The notes under the pieces: model-generated
Databases searched by the model: none
The model's input: only the letters and a program-made list of their open reading frames with translations
What the model was told of the DNA's origin: nothing
Translations under genes and position numbers: made by a program
DNA from: Bacteroidales bacterium
Lineage (GTDB): Bacteria; Bacteroidota; Bacteroidia; Bacteroidales; Muribaculaceae
DNA length: 64,000 bases
Assembly (NCBI GenBank): GCA_022009815.1
Contig: CP091725.1
Span: 1,550,001-1,614,000 of the forward strand
Direction of reading: 5' to 3'
In this document: piece by piece, positions 27,586 to 37,152 of the stretch
How positions within the stretch are numbered: position 1 is the first letter of the stretch
Layout of the letters: each line of letters begins with the position of its first letter

Positions 27586-28631
27586 ATGGACACAGCAGTA
27601 TTTCTCGGCACCGCCGAAAACTTCGTATACGGGCTTTGCAGCGCATATTTCATCTATGAGAGTGCGACATACTTCCGCCACCGCCGTGAGCAGCGCTTCT
27701 ACCGCACGGCAGCGGCGATAATGGCTTTTTGGTTCTTGCTGGTGCTGAAGGATCCAATCTATTCGTGTATCGACACGCAATTGCATCGACACCTATACCG
27801 CACGTTGCTGCTTGTTGACATGTCGGCGGTGTTCACATGCGTGTTTTTCGTGGTTGAGCTCTTGTCGCCAATCTACGTAACGTGGTCGCGCATCGTGCAG
27901 AATTCGGCATTCTACCTGCTGATGCTCGTGCTCTACATCGTTACGGCAAACGACATCTTCTTTGACATCAACATCGTTGGTATGGCAGTCTACTGTCTGA
28001 TATGGGCGGTGCGCATCGCCGTGCTGACAAAACGCTACCACTACATCGTGCGGCAAAACTTCTCGTCGGCCGACAAGCGGTGGATGTGGCGGGCGATAGC
28101 GATGTTTCTGTCGGTGCTGGCGGCTTGGATATATTCGTGCTATGTTGAGTCGAGCATTTCCAACATCGCATATATCGTGATTGTCACGGTGGTTTGGGCT
28201 GTGGTCAACCATCATTACCGCAAGGTTGGGCGCAGCATTGACGAAGTGAGGCAGATTATGTCGGAAAGCAGCCGGCGCTGGAAGGTATGCCCGACTTCAG
28301 CGCGGAGGTAGAGGCACTGTTTGTTGAAAAGAAACTGCACCGCAACCACGATTTGTCGGTAAGCCAGCTGGCACGCGAGATAGGCACCAACCGCAGCTAT
28401 TTGTCGGCATGGCTCAACAATACACTCGGCACTAATTTCTGCGACTTTGTCAACGGCTACCGCATTGCCGATGCTGAGGCGATGCTTGCCGGCGGCGACT
28501 GCTCTATGACGCAGGATGAGATAGCCACAACGGTGGGTTTCAATTCGCTCAGCACGTTTCGGCGCGCCTTTATCAAGAAACACGGAATCACACCGCGGCA
28601 ATATTGCCGCGACAAACGGCATAAAAAATAG
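27586..28631 (+). CDS. Membrane-bound AraC-family regulator, one frameshift
   Basis: Start at 27586 (MDTAVFLGTAEN), since the upstream extension is proline-rich and unlikely. Six or so transmembrane segments fill residues about 5-205 (AAAIMAFWFLLVL, MSAVFTCVFFVVELL, AFYLLMLVLYIVTAN and others). One missing A at 28265-28267 separates this from the C-terminal HTH: ALFVEKKLHRNHDLSVSQLA, GTNRSYLSAWLNNTLG, then the second helix-turn-helix DEIATTVGFNSLSTFRRAFI and GITPRQYCRDKR. Corrected length is about 348 residues. The layout matches membrane-anchored AraC regulators common in Bacteroidales; signal and targets are unknown. The Sus-like locus two genes downstream is a possible target, by proximity only. 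Confidence 0.85.
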
Positions 28632-28659
28632 TTGCGGGCGCGGAAAAAGGGGCTCTTTT

Positions 28660-28690
28660 TTGCGAGCCAGCAATTAAATGTATAATTTTG
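28660..28690 (+). promoter_or_regulatory. map promoter
   Basis: -33 TTG (28660-28662), a 20-base spacer, and -7 TAATTTTG (28683-28690). The leader to the map start is about 60 bases. Confidence 0.75.
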
Positions 28691-28752
28691 CGGACTGCGG
28701 ACAGGCTGTTTTTTTAGGTCTGTCGGGTTTGACATTTTAACAATTCGAAGCA

Positions 28753-29601
28753 ATGAGATACAGACGTAATTGGATTGTGCCTAAGGGCAAGGAACTTACG
28801 GACATGGACCGCAAGATTTGTTTTATCAAGAGCACGGACACCTTGTGCCGTCGCCGAAACTCATAAAGACACCAGAACAGATTGAGGGTATCCGCCGCAG
28901 CGGAAAAATCAACACCGGAGTGCTCGACCTCGTGGAAAAGGAAATACATGCCGGAATGAGCACGGCGGAAATCGACAAGCTGGTGTATGACTACACTGTC
29001 GACCATGGAGCCATCCCGGCGCCGCTAAACTATGAGGGCTTCCCTAAGAGCGTGTGCACGTCGATCAACGAGGTGGTTTGCCACGGCATTCCGTCGGAGG
29101 ACGAAATCCTCGAGGAAGGCGACATCATCAATGTCGACGTGTCGACGATTCTCGACGGATACTATTCCGACGCTTCCCGCATGTTCATAATCGGAAACCA
29201 CGCCGGAGAAGGAAAAACTTGTGCGTGTGACAAAGGAATGCCTTGAATTGGGCATGAAGGCGGCAAAGCCTTATGGCTTTGTCGGCGACATCGGACACGC
29301 TATCGAGCGCCACGCCAAAAAGAACGGGTTCTCTGTGGTGCGCGACCTTTGCGGACACGGCGTAGGACTGGAGTTCCACGAAGAGCCTGAGGTGTTGCAC
29401 TTTGGCCGTCCGGGAACTGGAATGCTTCTCGTGCCGGGTATGGTATTCACCATCGAGCCGATGATCAACATGGGCAAATGGCAGGTGTTTGTCGACGAGG
29501 AAGACGGTTGGACCGTAGTGACTGACGACGAGTTGCCGTCGGCGCAGTGGGAACACACGTTCCTGATGACCGAACGCGGGTTGCAGATCCTTACTTATTG
29601 A
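28753..29601 (+). CDS. map: Methionine aminopeptidase type I, two frameshifts
   Basis: Removes the initiator Met from new proteins. I place the start at 28753 (MRYRRNWIVPKGKELT) because restoring one missing T at 28817-28819 joins it to LFYQEHGHLVPSPKLIKTP. A second event at 29213-29217 (one extra base in an A5 run) separates the halves. The metal ligands are present: DIINVDVSTILDGYYSDAS (two Asp), GHGVGLEFHEEPEV (His), FTIEPMINMG (Glu) and the C-terminal AQWEHTFL (Glu/His). Corrected length about 282 residues is on the long side, owing to the N-terminal extension. Two shifts in an essential gene argue strongly for sequence error. Confidence 0.92.
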
Positions 29602-29906
29602 CAACCGTCGGGTGAAAACATAACGGCAGGGGAGAGACATGCAGGTGTTTCTTTCCTGCTTTTTGTTAAAAACAACATTAACTCTTGTTAAACGAGAAAA
29701 TACCGCTTAAAAATTTATTTTCTCAGAAAAATAGTTGTAGTTTTGCAAGCGTATTATTGTTGTTGTATGTAATCAATGGAGTATTAAGATCTACCTTAAA
29801 AGAAGAATAACGCAGAATCTATGCCTTGAATCTGCAATAACGATATGCACAATAGAGAATAAATTGAGATTATTAAATACCTATGTAAAACTTAATCAAT
29901 TCTTGA
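29602..29906 (+). promoter_or_regulatory. SusC leader region
   Basis: This 305-base gap before the SusC gene contains a -7 box TAGTTTTG (29738-29745) with a weak -33. It implies a leader of about 155 bases, longer than for most genes here. I see no riboswitch motif or gene in it. Confidence 0.45.
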
Positions 29907-32900
29907 ATGAAGAGCTTTAGTTTTCAGTTGAATCGTAGGGGACTTATCACGTTGCTTATGGCGATGTTGTTTGCGCTGCCTGCGTTTTCACAGAAAATGG
30001 CTGTACAAGGTACGGTCATCGATGAAAATGGCGAACCAATAATTGGTGCCAGTGTTGTTGATTCGAAGACGAAAGCGGGAACCGCTACCGACTTCGATGG
30101 AAATTTCGTGTTGAACGTTGACAAGAACGCTGTCCTGCAAGTCACTTATGTGGGCTACAAGACACAGAACGTTAATGTTGACGGCCGCAACAAATTAACA
30201 GTAAAACTTCAAACCAACAGCGTCGTGCTCAACGAAGTTGTGGCTATCGGTTACGGTACAGTGAAGAAGGAAGACGCCACTGGCGCCATCTCTACTTTGA
30301 AACCGGACGAAATCGAAGCCGGTCTTGCAACTTCCGCACAAGACCTCCTCGTTGGAGCCGCTCCTGGTGTGGTTGTCACATCAAACGGTGGCCAGCCTGA
30401 AGGCGGCGCTACAATCCGTATCCGTGGTGGTGCTTCTTTGAACGCAACCAACGACCCGTTGATCGTGATCGACGGCGTGCCTATGGACACAAAGGGAACA
30501 CTCGGTTCGAGCAACCCATTGTCGTTTGTATCGCCTGAGAACATCGAGAACATGACAATCCTCAAGGATGCGTCGGCAACAGCAATCTACGGTTCGCGTG
30601 CATCAAACGGTGTCATCATCATCACTACAAAGAAAGGACAGAAAGGCAGACCACAAATCAACTTTACTGCCAACGCTTATGTCAACACTCCACGCAACTA
30701 CGTGAACATGATGACAGGCGACGAGTTCCGTTCTTTCATCAACAATTATTATGGAGCAGAGTCGGCACAGGCACAGGCTCTTGGCACATACAACACAAAT
30801 TGGCAGAAGGAAATTCTCCGCACGTCTGTTTCACATGATTACAGTCTCGGCATCGGCGGTACAGTAGGATGTCTGCCTTATCGCGTGAGCCTTGCCTACA
30901 CAGGCAACAACGGTATCATCAAGACTTCAAAGATGGACCGTGTCACTCTCGGCGTCAACTTGACACCAAAGTTCTTCGACGACTTGTTGGCAGTCAACCT
31001 CAATCTTAAAGGTGCCTACGTAGCCAACCGTTTCTATGACGGATCGGCACTTGGCAACTCAATCGGTTTCAACCCGACTCTTCCTGTGAAGAACCCTGAC
31101 GGCAACGCTTTCAACGGCTGGACAACATACGTCAACACTTCTGTTGCAGGTCCTAACGACCCAGGTACGTCGATCAACACTCAGAAGGCTCTCAACCCGG
31201 TGGCGTTGATTCAGGACTACGACAGCCGCTCTAAAGTATGGCAGAGCATCGGCAACTTGCAGCTCGACCTTGCAATGCCGTTCCTCCGCGATTTGCACGC
31301 AAACTTGAACCTCGGTTACGACTACAGCAAGTCGGACGTTACAAACATTACCGGAGCAAACTCTCCAATGGCTTGGAAAGGAGGCTACACCATCAAGAAC
31401 TCTGACGGAAGCACTTCAATTATCCACGACGGCGCAGAAACTACAAAGTTTGAATGGCAGGAGAAATACAACCTTCTTCTCGACTTCTACCTTAACTATA
31501 AGAAGAACGTGAAGAGCATCAACTCCAACTTCGACATTACCGGTGGTTACTCTTGGCAGAAATTCCACCGCATTGGTCACGACTACAGCTACGCAACAAG
31601 TGGTGAGTATGCCGGTGAGAAATATCAGGGTGTGGCTACAAACTACTCTGGCTCACAGAACCAGTTGGTTTCTTTCTTCGGACGTGTAAACTACTCTCTG
31701 CTCGACCGCTACTTGCTCACTGTCACAGTGCGTGAGGACGGAACAAGCCGCTTCTCCGACGAGCACCGTTGGGGTACATTCCCATCGTTGGCTCTCGCTT
31801 GGCGTTTGCTTGAAGAGCCTTGGATGAAGGGTGCGAAGAGCGTGATGAACGACTTCAAGATCCGTGCAGGCTGGGGTATCACCGGTCAGCAGGACCTCGG
31901 CGACGACTTCTTCCCTTACTTGCCTGTTTACATGATTGGTAAAGACCAATACCGCTATCCTGACGGAAAAGGTGGCTGGATTACTGTCATCAAAGCCAAC
32001 GGTTACAACGCCGACCTTAAATGGGAGGAGACAACTACTTGGAACGCCGGTATCGACATGGCATTCCTTAACAACCGTGTAACTACAAGCATCGACTTCT
32101 ACAAGCGCAACACTGAAGACTTGTTGAACTGGGTGACTGTCGACGCTGGTTCAAACCTTACCAACGCAATGAACGCAAACATCGGTTCGTTGGAGAACAT
32201 CGGTGTTGAATTCGCAATCACTGCCCGTCCAATTGTAAAGAAGAACTTCACTTGGACAACTTCTTACAACGTGGCTTGGAACAAGAACAAGATTACAAAA
32301 CTGCTCAAGGGTGACGACAAGGATTACTTCGTTGCTACCGGCGACGGTATCTCTGCAGGTACAGGCGGCACAGTGCTCGCTCACAAAGTGGGTTATCCGG
32401 CAAGCAGCTTCTATGTTTACGAGCAGGTATATGATGAAAACGGAAAGGCTATCGAAGGCATGTTTGTTGACCGCAACGGTGACGGCGTAATCAACGCAGA
32501 CGATAAGTATATGTACCACAGCAAGGATCCTAAGGTGACAATGAACTGGACCAACACGTTCAACTTCAAGAACTGGGATTTCGGTTTCGCATTGCGCGCA
32601 AGCATCGGCAACTACGTGTTCAACGATGTTCAGGTTGCCAACTCATCGATTTCTTCTACAGCGTCTCTCCCAGTCAGCAACTTGATGGCAGACACTCAGC
32701 TGTTTAAAGAAATCAACTTGACTCAAGGCACAAGCGACTACTTCGTGCAGAACGCAAGCTTCGTGCGTTGCGACAACATCACGCTCGGCTACACATGGCC
32801 TACTCTTTTGAACAACAACCTCCGTCTGCGTCTGTATGGAGCAGTTCAAAACCCATTTGTTATCACAAAATATAAAGGTCTTGACCCAGAAGTCGGTGGC

Positions 32901-32966
32901 GGTGTAGACAAGAACATCTACCCACGTCCTGTGACATTCTCTCTCGGTCTTGTGGCTCAATTCTAA
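29907..32966 (+). CDS. SusC/RagA-type TonB-dependent outer membrane transporter
   Basis: A 1019-residue intact protein. Signal peptide (GLITLLMAMLFALPAFS, about 12-28), then the carboxypeptidase-regulatory-like domain (VQGTVIDENGEPIIGASV ... VTYVGYKT, about 33-110), then the TonB plug with VAIGYGTVKKEDATG and ATIRIRGGASL. NDPLIVIDGVP, ILKDASATAIYGSRASNGV and IITTKKG are the SusC-specific plug blocks. The remainder is a 22-strand barrel ending in SLGLVAQF. It forms the energy-driven channel beneath the SusD lid at 32986. The following SusE/SusF-like lipoproteins suggest a Sus-like glucan system; the substrate is inference. Confidence 0.95.
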   Translation: MKSFSFQLNRRGLITLLMAMLFALPAFSQKMAVQGTVIDENGEPIIGASVVDSKTKAGTATDFDGNFVLNVDKNAVLQVTYVGYKTQNVNVDGRNKLTVKLQTNSVVLNEVVAIGYGTVKKEDATGAISTLKPDEIEAGLATSAQDLLVGAAPGVVVTSNGGQPEGGATIRIRGGASLNATNDPLIVIDGVPMDTKGTLGSSNPLSFVSPENIENMTILKDASATAIYGSRASNGVIIITTKKGQKGRPQINFTANAYVNTPRNYVNMMTGDEFRSFINNYYGAESAQAQALGTYNTNWQKEILRTSVSHDYSLGIGGTVGCLPYRVSLAYTGNNGIIKTSKMDRVTLGVNLTPKFFDDLLAVNLNLKGAYVANRFYDGSALGNSIGFNPTLPVKNPDGNAFNGWTTYVNTSVAGPNDPGTSINTQKALNPVALIQDYDSRSKVWQSIGNLQLDLAMPFLRDLHANLNLGYDYSKSDVTNITGANSPMAWKGGYTIKNSDGSTSIIHDGAETTKFEWQEKYNLLLDFYLNYKKNVKSINSNFDITGGYSWQKFHRIGHDYSYATSGEYAGEKYQGVATNYSGSQNQLVSFFGRVNYSLLDRYLLTVTVREDGTSRFSDEHRWGTFPSLALAWRLLEEPWMKGAKSVMNDFKIRAGWGITGQQDLGDDFFPYLPVYMIGKDQYRYPDGKGGWITVIKANGYNADLKWEETTTWNAGIDMAFLNNRVTTSIDFYKRNTEDLLNWVTVDAGSNLTNAMNANIGSLENIGVEFAITARPIVKKNFTWTTSYNVAWNKNKITKLLKGDDKDYFVATGDGISAGTGGTVLAHKVGYPASSFYVYEQVYDENGKAIEGMFVDRNGDGVINADDKYMYHSKDPKVTMNWTNTFNFKNWDFGFALRASIGNYVFNDVQVANSSISSTASLPVSNLMADTQLFKEINLTQGTSDYFVQNASFVRCDNITLGYTWPTLLNNNLRLRLYGAVQNPFVITKYKGLDPEVGGGVDKNIYPRPVTFSLGLVAQF

Positions 32967-32985
32967 TCATTAAATCGTTACAGAC

Positions 32986-34544
32986 ATGAATAAGAAATTC
33001 AGAAATATATTGGCTTACGGATGCCTCGCATTCTCAATGATGGCTATGCCTTCGTGTGTGGGCGACCTTGATATGAAGCCAAACGACCCGAACAGCAAGA
33101 CCGAACTCAATTCGGCTGCTGAATATGAGGGATTCTTCTATCAACTTTACAACGGACTTGTAGTTTCTGGTCCTCAAGGTGGCTCTGACATCACTGTAGA
33201 CGACGGCGGTGCCGGTACTTACATGCGTCAGCTTTGGAACCTTGAGGAGCTTCCGACCGATGAGGCTCTTATCGGTAAGAACTGGAACGACGCCGGTATC
33301 GATGAGCTCGACTTCTCTACATGGAGCCCTGACAACCACTGGCTTTATGAGGCAATGTCGCGTTTCACGTTCCAAATAAATATGTGCAACGAGTTTATCC
33401 GCACCATCGACAAGGCTGCAGGTATGATTTCCGATGATGAAATCGCAGCGATGAAACGTGAGGCAATCGTATTGCGCGCATTGTCTTACTATCACTTGAT
33501 GGACAACTTCGGCAAAGGCCCGTTCACTGATGAGAATTCTACGGTAGGTGCAACGCCTCCAACGTTGACACGTGCTGAGATGTTTGAGAAAATCGTGCCT
33601 CAGTTGGCAGAGACAGTTAAGGATCTTACTCCTGCATCGGCACAGAAATACGGCCGTCTGTCAAGAGAAGCCGGCTATATGCTGCTTGCAAAGTACTATC
33701 TTAACGCGGAAGTCTACACAGGCACTGCCCGTTGGCAAGACTGTGCAAACGCCTGCAACGAGATTTTGAAAACAATCAATACTCTCGCTCCTGAATATAA
33801 ATATCTCTTCTGCGCCGACAACGATCGTTTTGTAGGCAATGGCGAGATCCTTTGGGGTCTTCCTCAGGATGAGAACAACCAGCAGACTTATGGTGGCACA
33901 ACTTACCTTCTATAGGTGCCTACAATGCCAATGTCGTTGCAACAACACAAGGTTTGCAGGGCACAGGATGGGGCGGTCCACGTGTACGTCCGGAACTCGC
34001 AGATATGTTTGAGAGCGGCGACAACCGCTACCTCATCAGCGACAACGGCGGCAAGCTCAAGAATAATCTTGAGGATCTCGGCGACTGGGGTGCCGATGGT
34101 TGTGGCTTGATGTGTATTAAGTATGTATACACAAAAAGCGATGACTATTACAACACAACAGGCGCAACTCTGGTCAACACTTTCAACGGCACCGACTATC
34201 CATTGTTCCGTCTTGCCGACACATTCTTGATGCTCGCCGAGTGCGAACTCAACGGCGCAACAGGCTGCAACGGTCAGGATATGTTTGACAAGGTGCGCGC
34301 ACGCGCAGGTTTGGCTCCTATCCTTCTCACTAAGGACAAACTCTTCGAAGAGCGCGCCCGCGAGCTCTACTGGGAGGGACACCGCCGCAGCGACATGATC
34401 CGTTTCGGCAAGTTTACAGGCGGCGCCTACAAATGGTCGTGGAAGGGCGGCGCACTCCGCGGACGTTCAATTCCTGACTACCGCAAGGTTTACGCTATCC
34501 CAACCAAGTTTGTTCCGACACTCGGACAGAACGAGGGATACTAA
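32986..34544 (+). CDS. SusD/RagB-type glycan-binding lipoprotein, one frameshift
   Basis: A lipoprotein (signal ends at MAMPSC, Cys near residue 24) of about 519 residues after restoring one missing T at 33908-33909, which joins YGGTTYL to SIGAYNANVV. N-terminal SusD helices include EYEGFFYQLYNGLVV and AAMKREAIVLRALSYYHLMD. LTRAEMFEKIV, YGRLSREAGYMLLAKYYLN, PLFRLADTFLMLAECELN, KVRARAGL and LFEERARELYWEGHRRSDMIRFGKF (as ELYWEGHRRSDMIRFGKF) are hallmark C-terminal blocks. It caps the SusC barrel and binds glycan. It sits 20 bases after SusC. Confidence 0.94.
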
Positions 34545-34576
34545 CATCAGTCTAACTCTACTAAACACAAGAAAAA

Positions 34577-35461
34577 ATGAAAAAGTATATAAATGTATTG
34601 ATGCTGCTGGCGGTGGTGGTGTTCGGCCTTTGCTCTTGCGAGGACGACAAGGATCCGGTGCTCCAAAAACCTACCGAATTTGTGCTCAATCAGCCAGCCA
34701 CTTCTGAACTTTATTATGCTCTGAACCCAACGGCTACATTGAACCTTACGTTCTCTCAGCCTAACTATGGTCCGGGCATCATCGCAAAATATTTCGTACA
34801 GGTGTCGCTCACTCGTGAATTTACCGATTTCGTGCAACTTTCTGAGGAGTATACCACTTGCTCTGTCAACGTTCCTGAGAGCAGCATAGCCGAGGCTATG
34901 TGCAAACTCCGCGGCGTTACAAACGAGGACAACTACACTGACGAGCCTGCACGTCCGGTTTATTTCCGCGTGCTCTCTACTGTTGAAGATTATCTTGGCG
35001 GAAAGGAAGACGCTGCCGGCTATTCAATCCTCTCAAATGTTGTTTGTCTCAGCCAGGTGAAGGACTACTACGCAGTTAAGTTGCCGGGCAAGATTTACTT
35101 GGTTGGTGACTGCTCAGGATGGAATGAGCCGTCGAAGGCAAATGCCGCCTTGTATGTTGGTTGGACGCTTTCAGAGGCTGACGACGCTATCGACAGCAAG
35201 ATTTACACAGGCGTGTTCGATATTCCTGCAGGCAAATTCCAATTCCGCTTCTATCGCTCTCTCTCTGGTTGGGATGTTGATTCAATCGGTGCGCAGGTTG
35301 ATGACAATCCTGTTGATATCGAGTGGATTGACGGCGTTGGCTACAACGGCGCTGTTGTGGAAGGCAAGGGTTCGTTCCAGTACAGCAGCTGGGCTGGCGG
35401 TAAGGTGAAAATCACCGTTAACCTCAAGGCGATGACCGTAGAAATGGTTCCTGCCGAATAA
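34577..35461 (+). CDS. SusE-like outer membrane lipoprotein
   Basis: A 294-residue lipoprotein (VVVFGLCSC, Cys at about 22). Residues about 35-150 form an Ig-like SusE N-terminal domain (EFVLNQPATSELYYAL, YFVQVSLTREFTDFV). The C-terminal part has the starch-binding-like module start KIYLVGDCSGWNEP and the end KITVNLKAMTVEMVPAE. Only one such module is present, so it is shorter than classical SusE/SusF. It probably helps hold glycan at the surface beside SusC/SusD. Confidence 0.8.
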   Translation: MKKYINVLMLLAVVVFGLCSCEDDKDPVLQKPTEFVLNQPATSELYYALNPTATLNLTFSQPNYGPGIIAKYFVQVSLTREFTDFVQLSEEYTTCSVNVPESSIAEAMCKLRGVTNEDNYTDEPARPVYFRVLSTVEDYLGGKEDAAGYSILSNVVCLSQVKDYYAVKLPGKIYLVGDCSGWNEPSKANAALYVGWTLSEADDAIDSKIYTGVFDIPAGKFQFRFYRSLSGWDVDSIGAQVDDNPVDIEWIDGVGYNGAVVEGKGSFQYSSWAGGKVKITVNLKAMTVEMVPAE

Positions 35462-35479
35462 TATGAAATCAGGCTTACC

Positions 35480-35503
35480 GCGGCGGTTGTCAGCAACCGC
35501 CGC
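35480..35503 (+). other. Intercistronic hairpin between the SusE- and SusF-like genes
   Basis: GCGGCGGTT gtcagc AACCGCCGC is a very GC-rich 9-base-pair stem without a T-run. It lies 18 bases after the first stop and 43 before the next start. It may act as an mRNA stability element or attenuator that sets the SusE to SusF ratio; this is inference from structure. Confidence 0.55.
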
Positions 35504-35545
35504 AAGGAAGCCGGTTATTACAGAATTTACAAATAAAGACAAAAA

Positions 35546-36994
35546 ATGAAAAAATTCAGTATATTACTTTCATTGGCATTGGCTGTAGGTTTCACAGCCT
35601 GCGACGATATCGAGGATCCAATGCCACCGCAAAGCAATCCGCAGGAAGCGATTATGGCTGCAGACGGTATCGCTGTGGCTCATGCGTTGCCTACTGATTT
35701 GAACCTCAAGGACTTCGTTGATAGCGAGCTGGGTGTGCCAGTGCTCAAAATCACCAGCGTTGACAATCAGCCAGCCGGCAGCGAAGTGAATGTTGAAATG
35801 CAGGTTTCCGCCACAGAGGATTTCAAGAAGCCTGTCAGCGTGCTTACAACAGTTGTCGACAATGTGGCTTATGCCAACTATCTCGACATTGACAACGCTC
35901 ACCGCCAGCTGTTTGGCAAGAGCCCTGCCGCAAAGACCACTTATGTGCGTTTCGAACTCACGTTGACCCACAACGGAACAACAGTGCGTTTCGGCGGCGC
36001 CGACACTTATTTCGACGCTTCATCGGTAAATGTTACGCCTATTGACCTTGGCATCAAGATTGAGTCGGCATACTACGTAATTACCGACGCTGCGTTTGGT
36101 GACGGATGGGATGCTTCAGCCATCAAGCTCGGACATAGCGACCAGAACGTATACGATGATCCTGTATTTACATCTATCTGCACTCTCCCTGCCGGCTCAA
36201 TCCAATTTATGGGTGCAGAGTCGATGGTGAAGGCTAAGGCCGACGCAGGCAATGAGTTTATGTATGCTTGGGGTCCTGCTGAGTCGGCTATGAGTGGCGA
36301 ACTTATCTACGGCGAGAACTCACGTCCTGTAACTATTGCAAAGGCAGGAGAGTATACCGTGACAATCAACATGATGGAAGGCACATTCACTGTCAAGGCT
36401 TACTCACCGAAACTCTATGCTGTTGGTGGATTCAATGGATGGGGTCACGATGTAAACGTGTTCATCTACGAGCGCAACGGCGGCGTACACAGCGGTTTGG
36501 TTGACATGTCAAAGGCTGGCAACAAGGCATTTGAATTCAAATTCTCGACACAACCCAACTGGAACGAAGGCAGCACTGCCTACGGTGTCGGCGCAGAAGC
36601 CAACCTGTTGAGCACAGACCCAGGAGCCAAAAACTTGAAACTTGACAAGGGTGGTATCTACTACTTCAAAGTCGACACAGACAAAATGACTTGGGAGGCG
36701 ATGGAAATCACTTCGTTCGGAATTGTCGGCGACGCTACTCCTGGCGGATGGGACGCTGAAACGCCACTTACTTACGCCGGTGGTCTCGTTTGGAAGGGTG
36801 AGGTTGCTCTCGTCGGCGGTAAGGAATACAAGTTCCGCGCCAACAACAAATGGGACTTCAGTCTCGGCGGTTCGCTCGACAATCTCAACGAGAACAACGC
36901 ACCAAACTTCAAGTGTGCAGAAGACGGAACGTATGAAATTACGCTCAATCTTAGCAACAACCAGACTTGGAAAGCGTCAGTTGTGAAGAAATAA
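35546..36994 (+). CDS. SusF/SusE-type outer membrane glycan-binding lipoprotein
   Basis: A 482-residue lipoprotein (LALAVGFTAC, Cys at about 19). An N-terminal SusE-like Ig segment (residues about 30-165) is followed by three repeated binding modules: SAYYVITDAAFGDGW, PKLYAVGGFNGWGHDVNVF and FGIVGDATPGGWDAETPL. The latter two carry the G-x-x-x-GW-style start seen in SusF starch-binding modules. KYTV-type strands close each (AGEYTVTINMMEG, GTYEITLNLSN). It is the last gene of the locus before a terminator at 37027-37052. No glycoside hydrolase is encoded nearby. Confidence 0.83.
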   Translation: MKKFSILLSLALAVGFTACDDIEDPMPPQSNPQEAIMAADGIAVAHALPTDLNLKDFVDSELGVPVLKITSVDNQPAGSEVNVEMQVSATEDFKKPVSVLTTVVDNVAYANYLDIDNAHRQLFGKSPAAKTTYVRFELTLTHNGTTVRFGGADTYFDASSVNVTPIDLGIKIESAYYVITDAAFGDGWDASAIKLGHSDQNVYDDPVFTSICTLPAGSIQFMGAESMVKAKADAGNEFMYAWGPAESAMSGELIYGENSRPVTIAKAGEYTVTINMMEGTFTVKAYSPKLYAVGGFNGWGHDVNVFIYERNGGVHSGLVDMSKAGNKAFEFKFSTQPNWNEGSTAYGVGAEANLLSTDPGAKNLKLDKGGIYYFKVDTDKMTWEAMEITSFGIVGDATPGGWDAETPLTYAGGLVWKGEVALVGGKEYKFRANNKWDFSLGGSLDNLNENNAPNFKCAEDGTYEITLNLSNNQTWKASVVKK

Positions 36995-37026
36995 TACTCC
37001 AATTGATATAATTTGTATTGAAAAAG

Positions 37027-37052
37027 GAGTCGTCTCAGGGATGAGACGGCTC
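37027..37052 (+). terminator. Terminator of the Sus-like locus
   Basis: GAGTCGTCTC agggat GAGACGGCTC (one G-T wobble) followed by a run of seven T. Confidence 0.85.
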
Positions 37053-37152
37053 TTTTTTTCTTGTTTTGTGGCATAGTGTTTTCATTTGTAAACTGAAATT
37101 TGTAACTTCGCACACAAACTTTCAGAATATTAATCATAAACTAAGCAAAATA

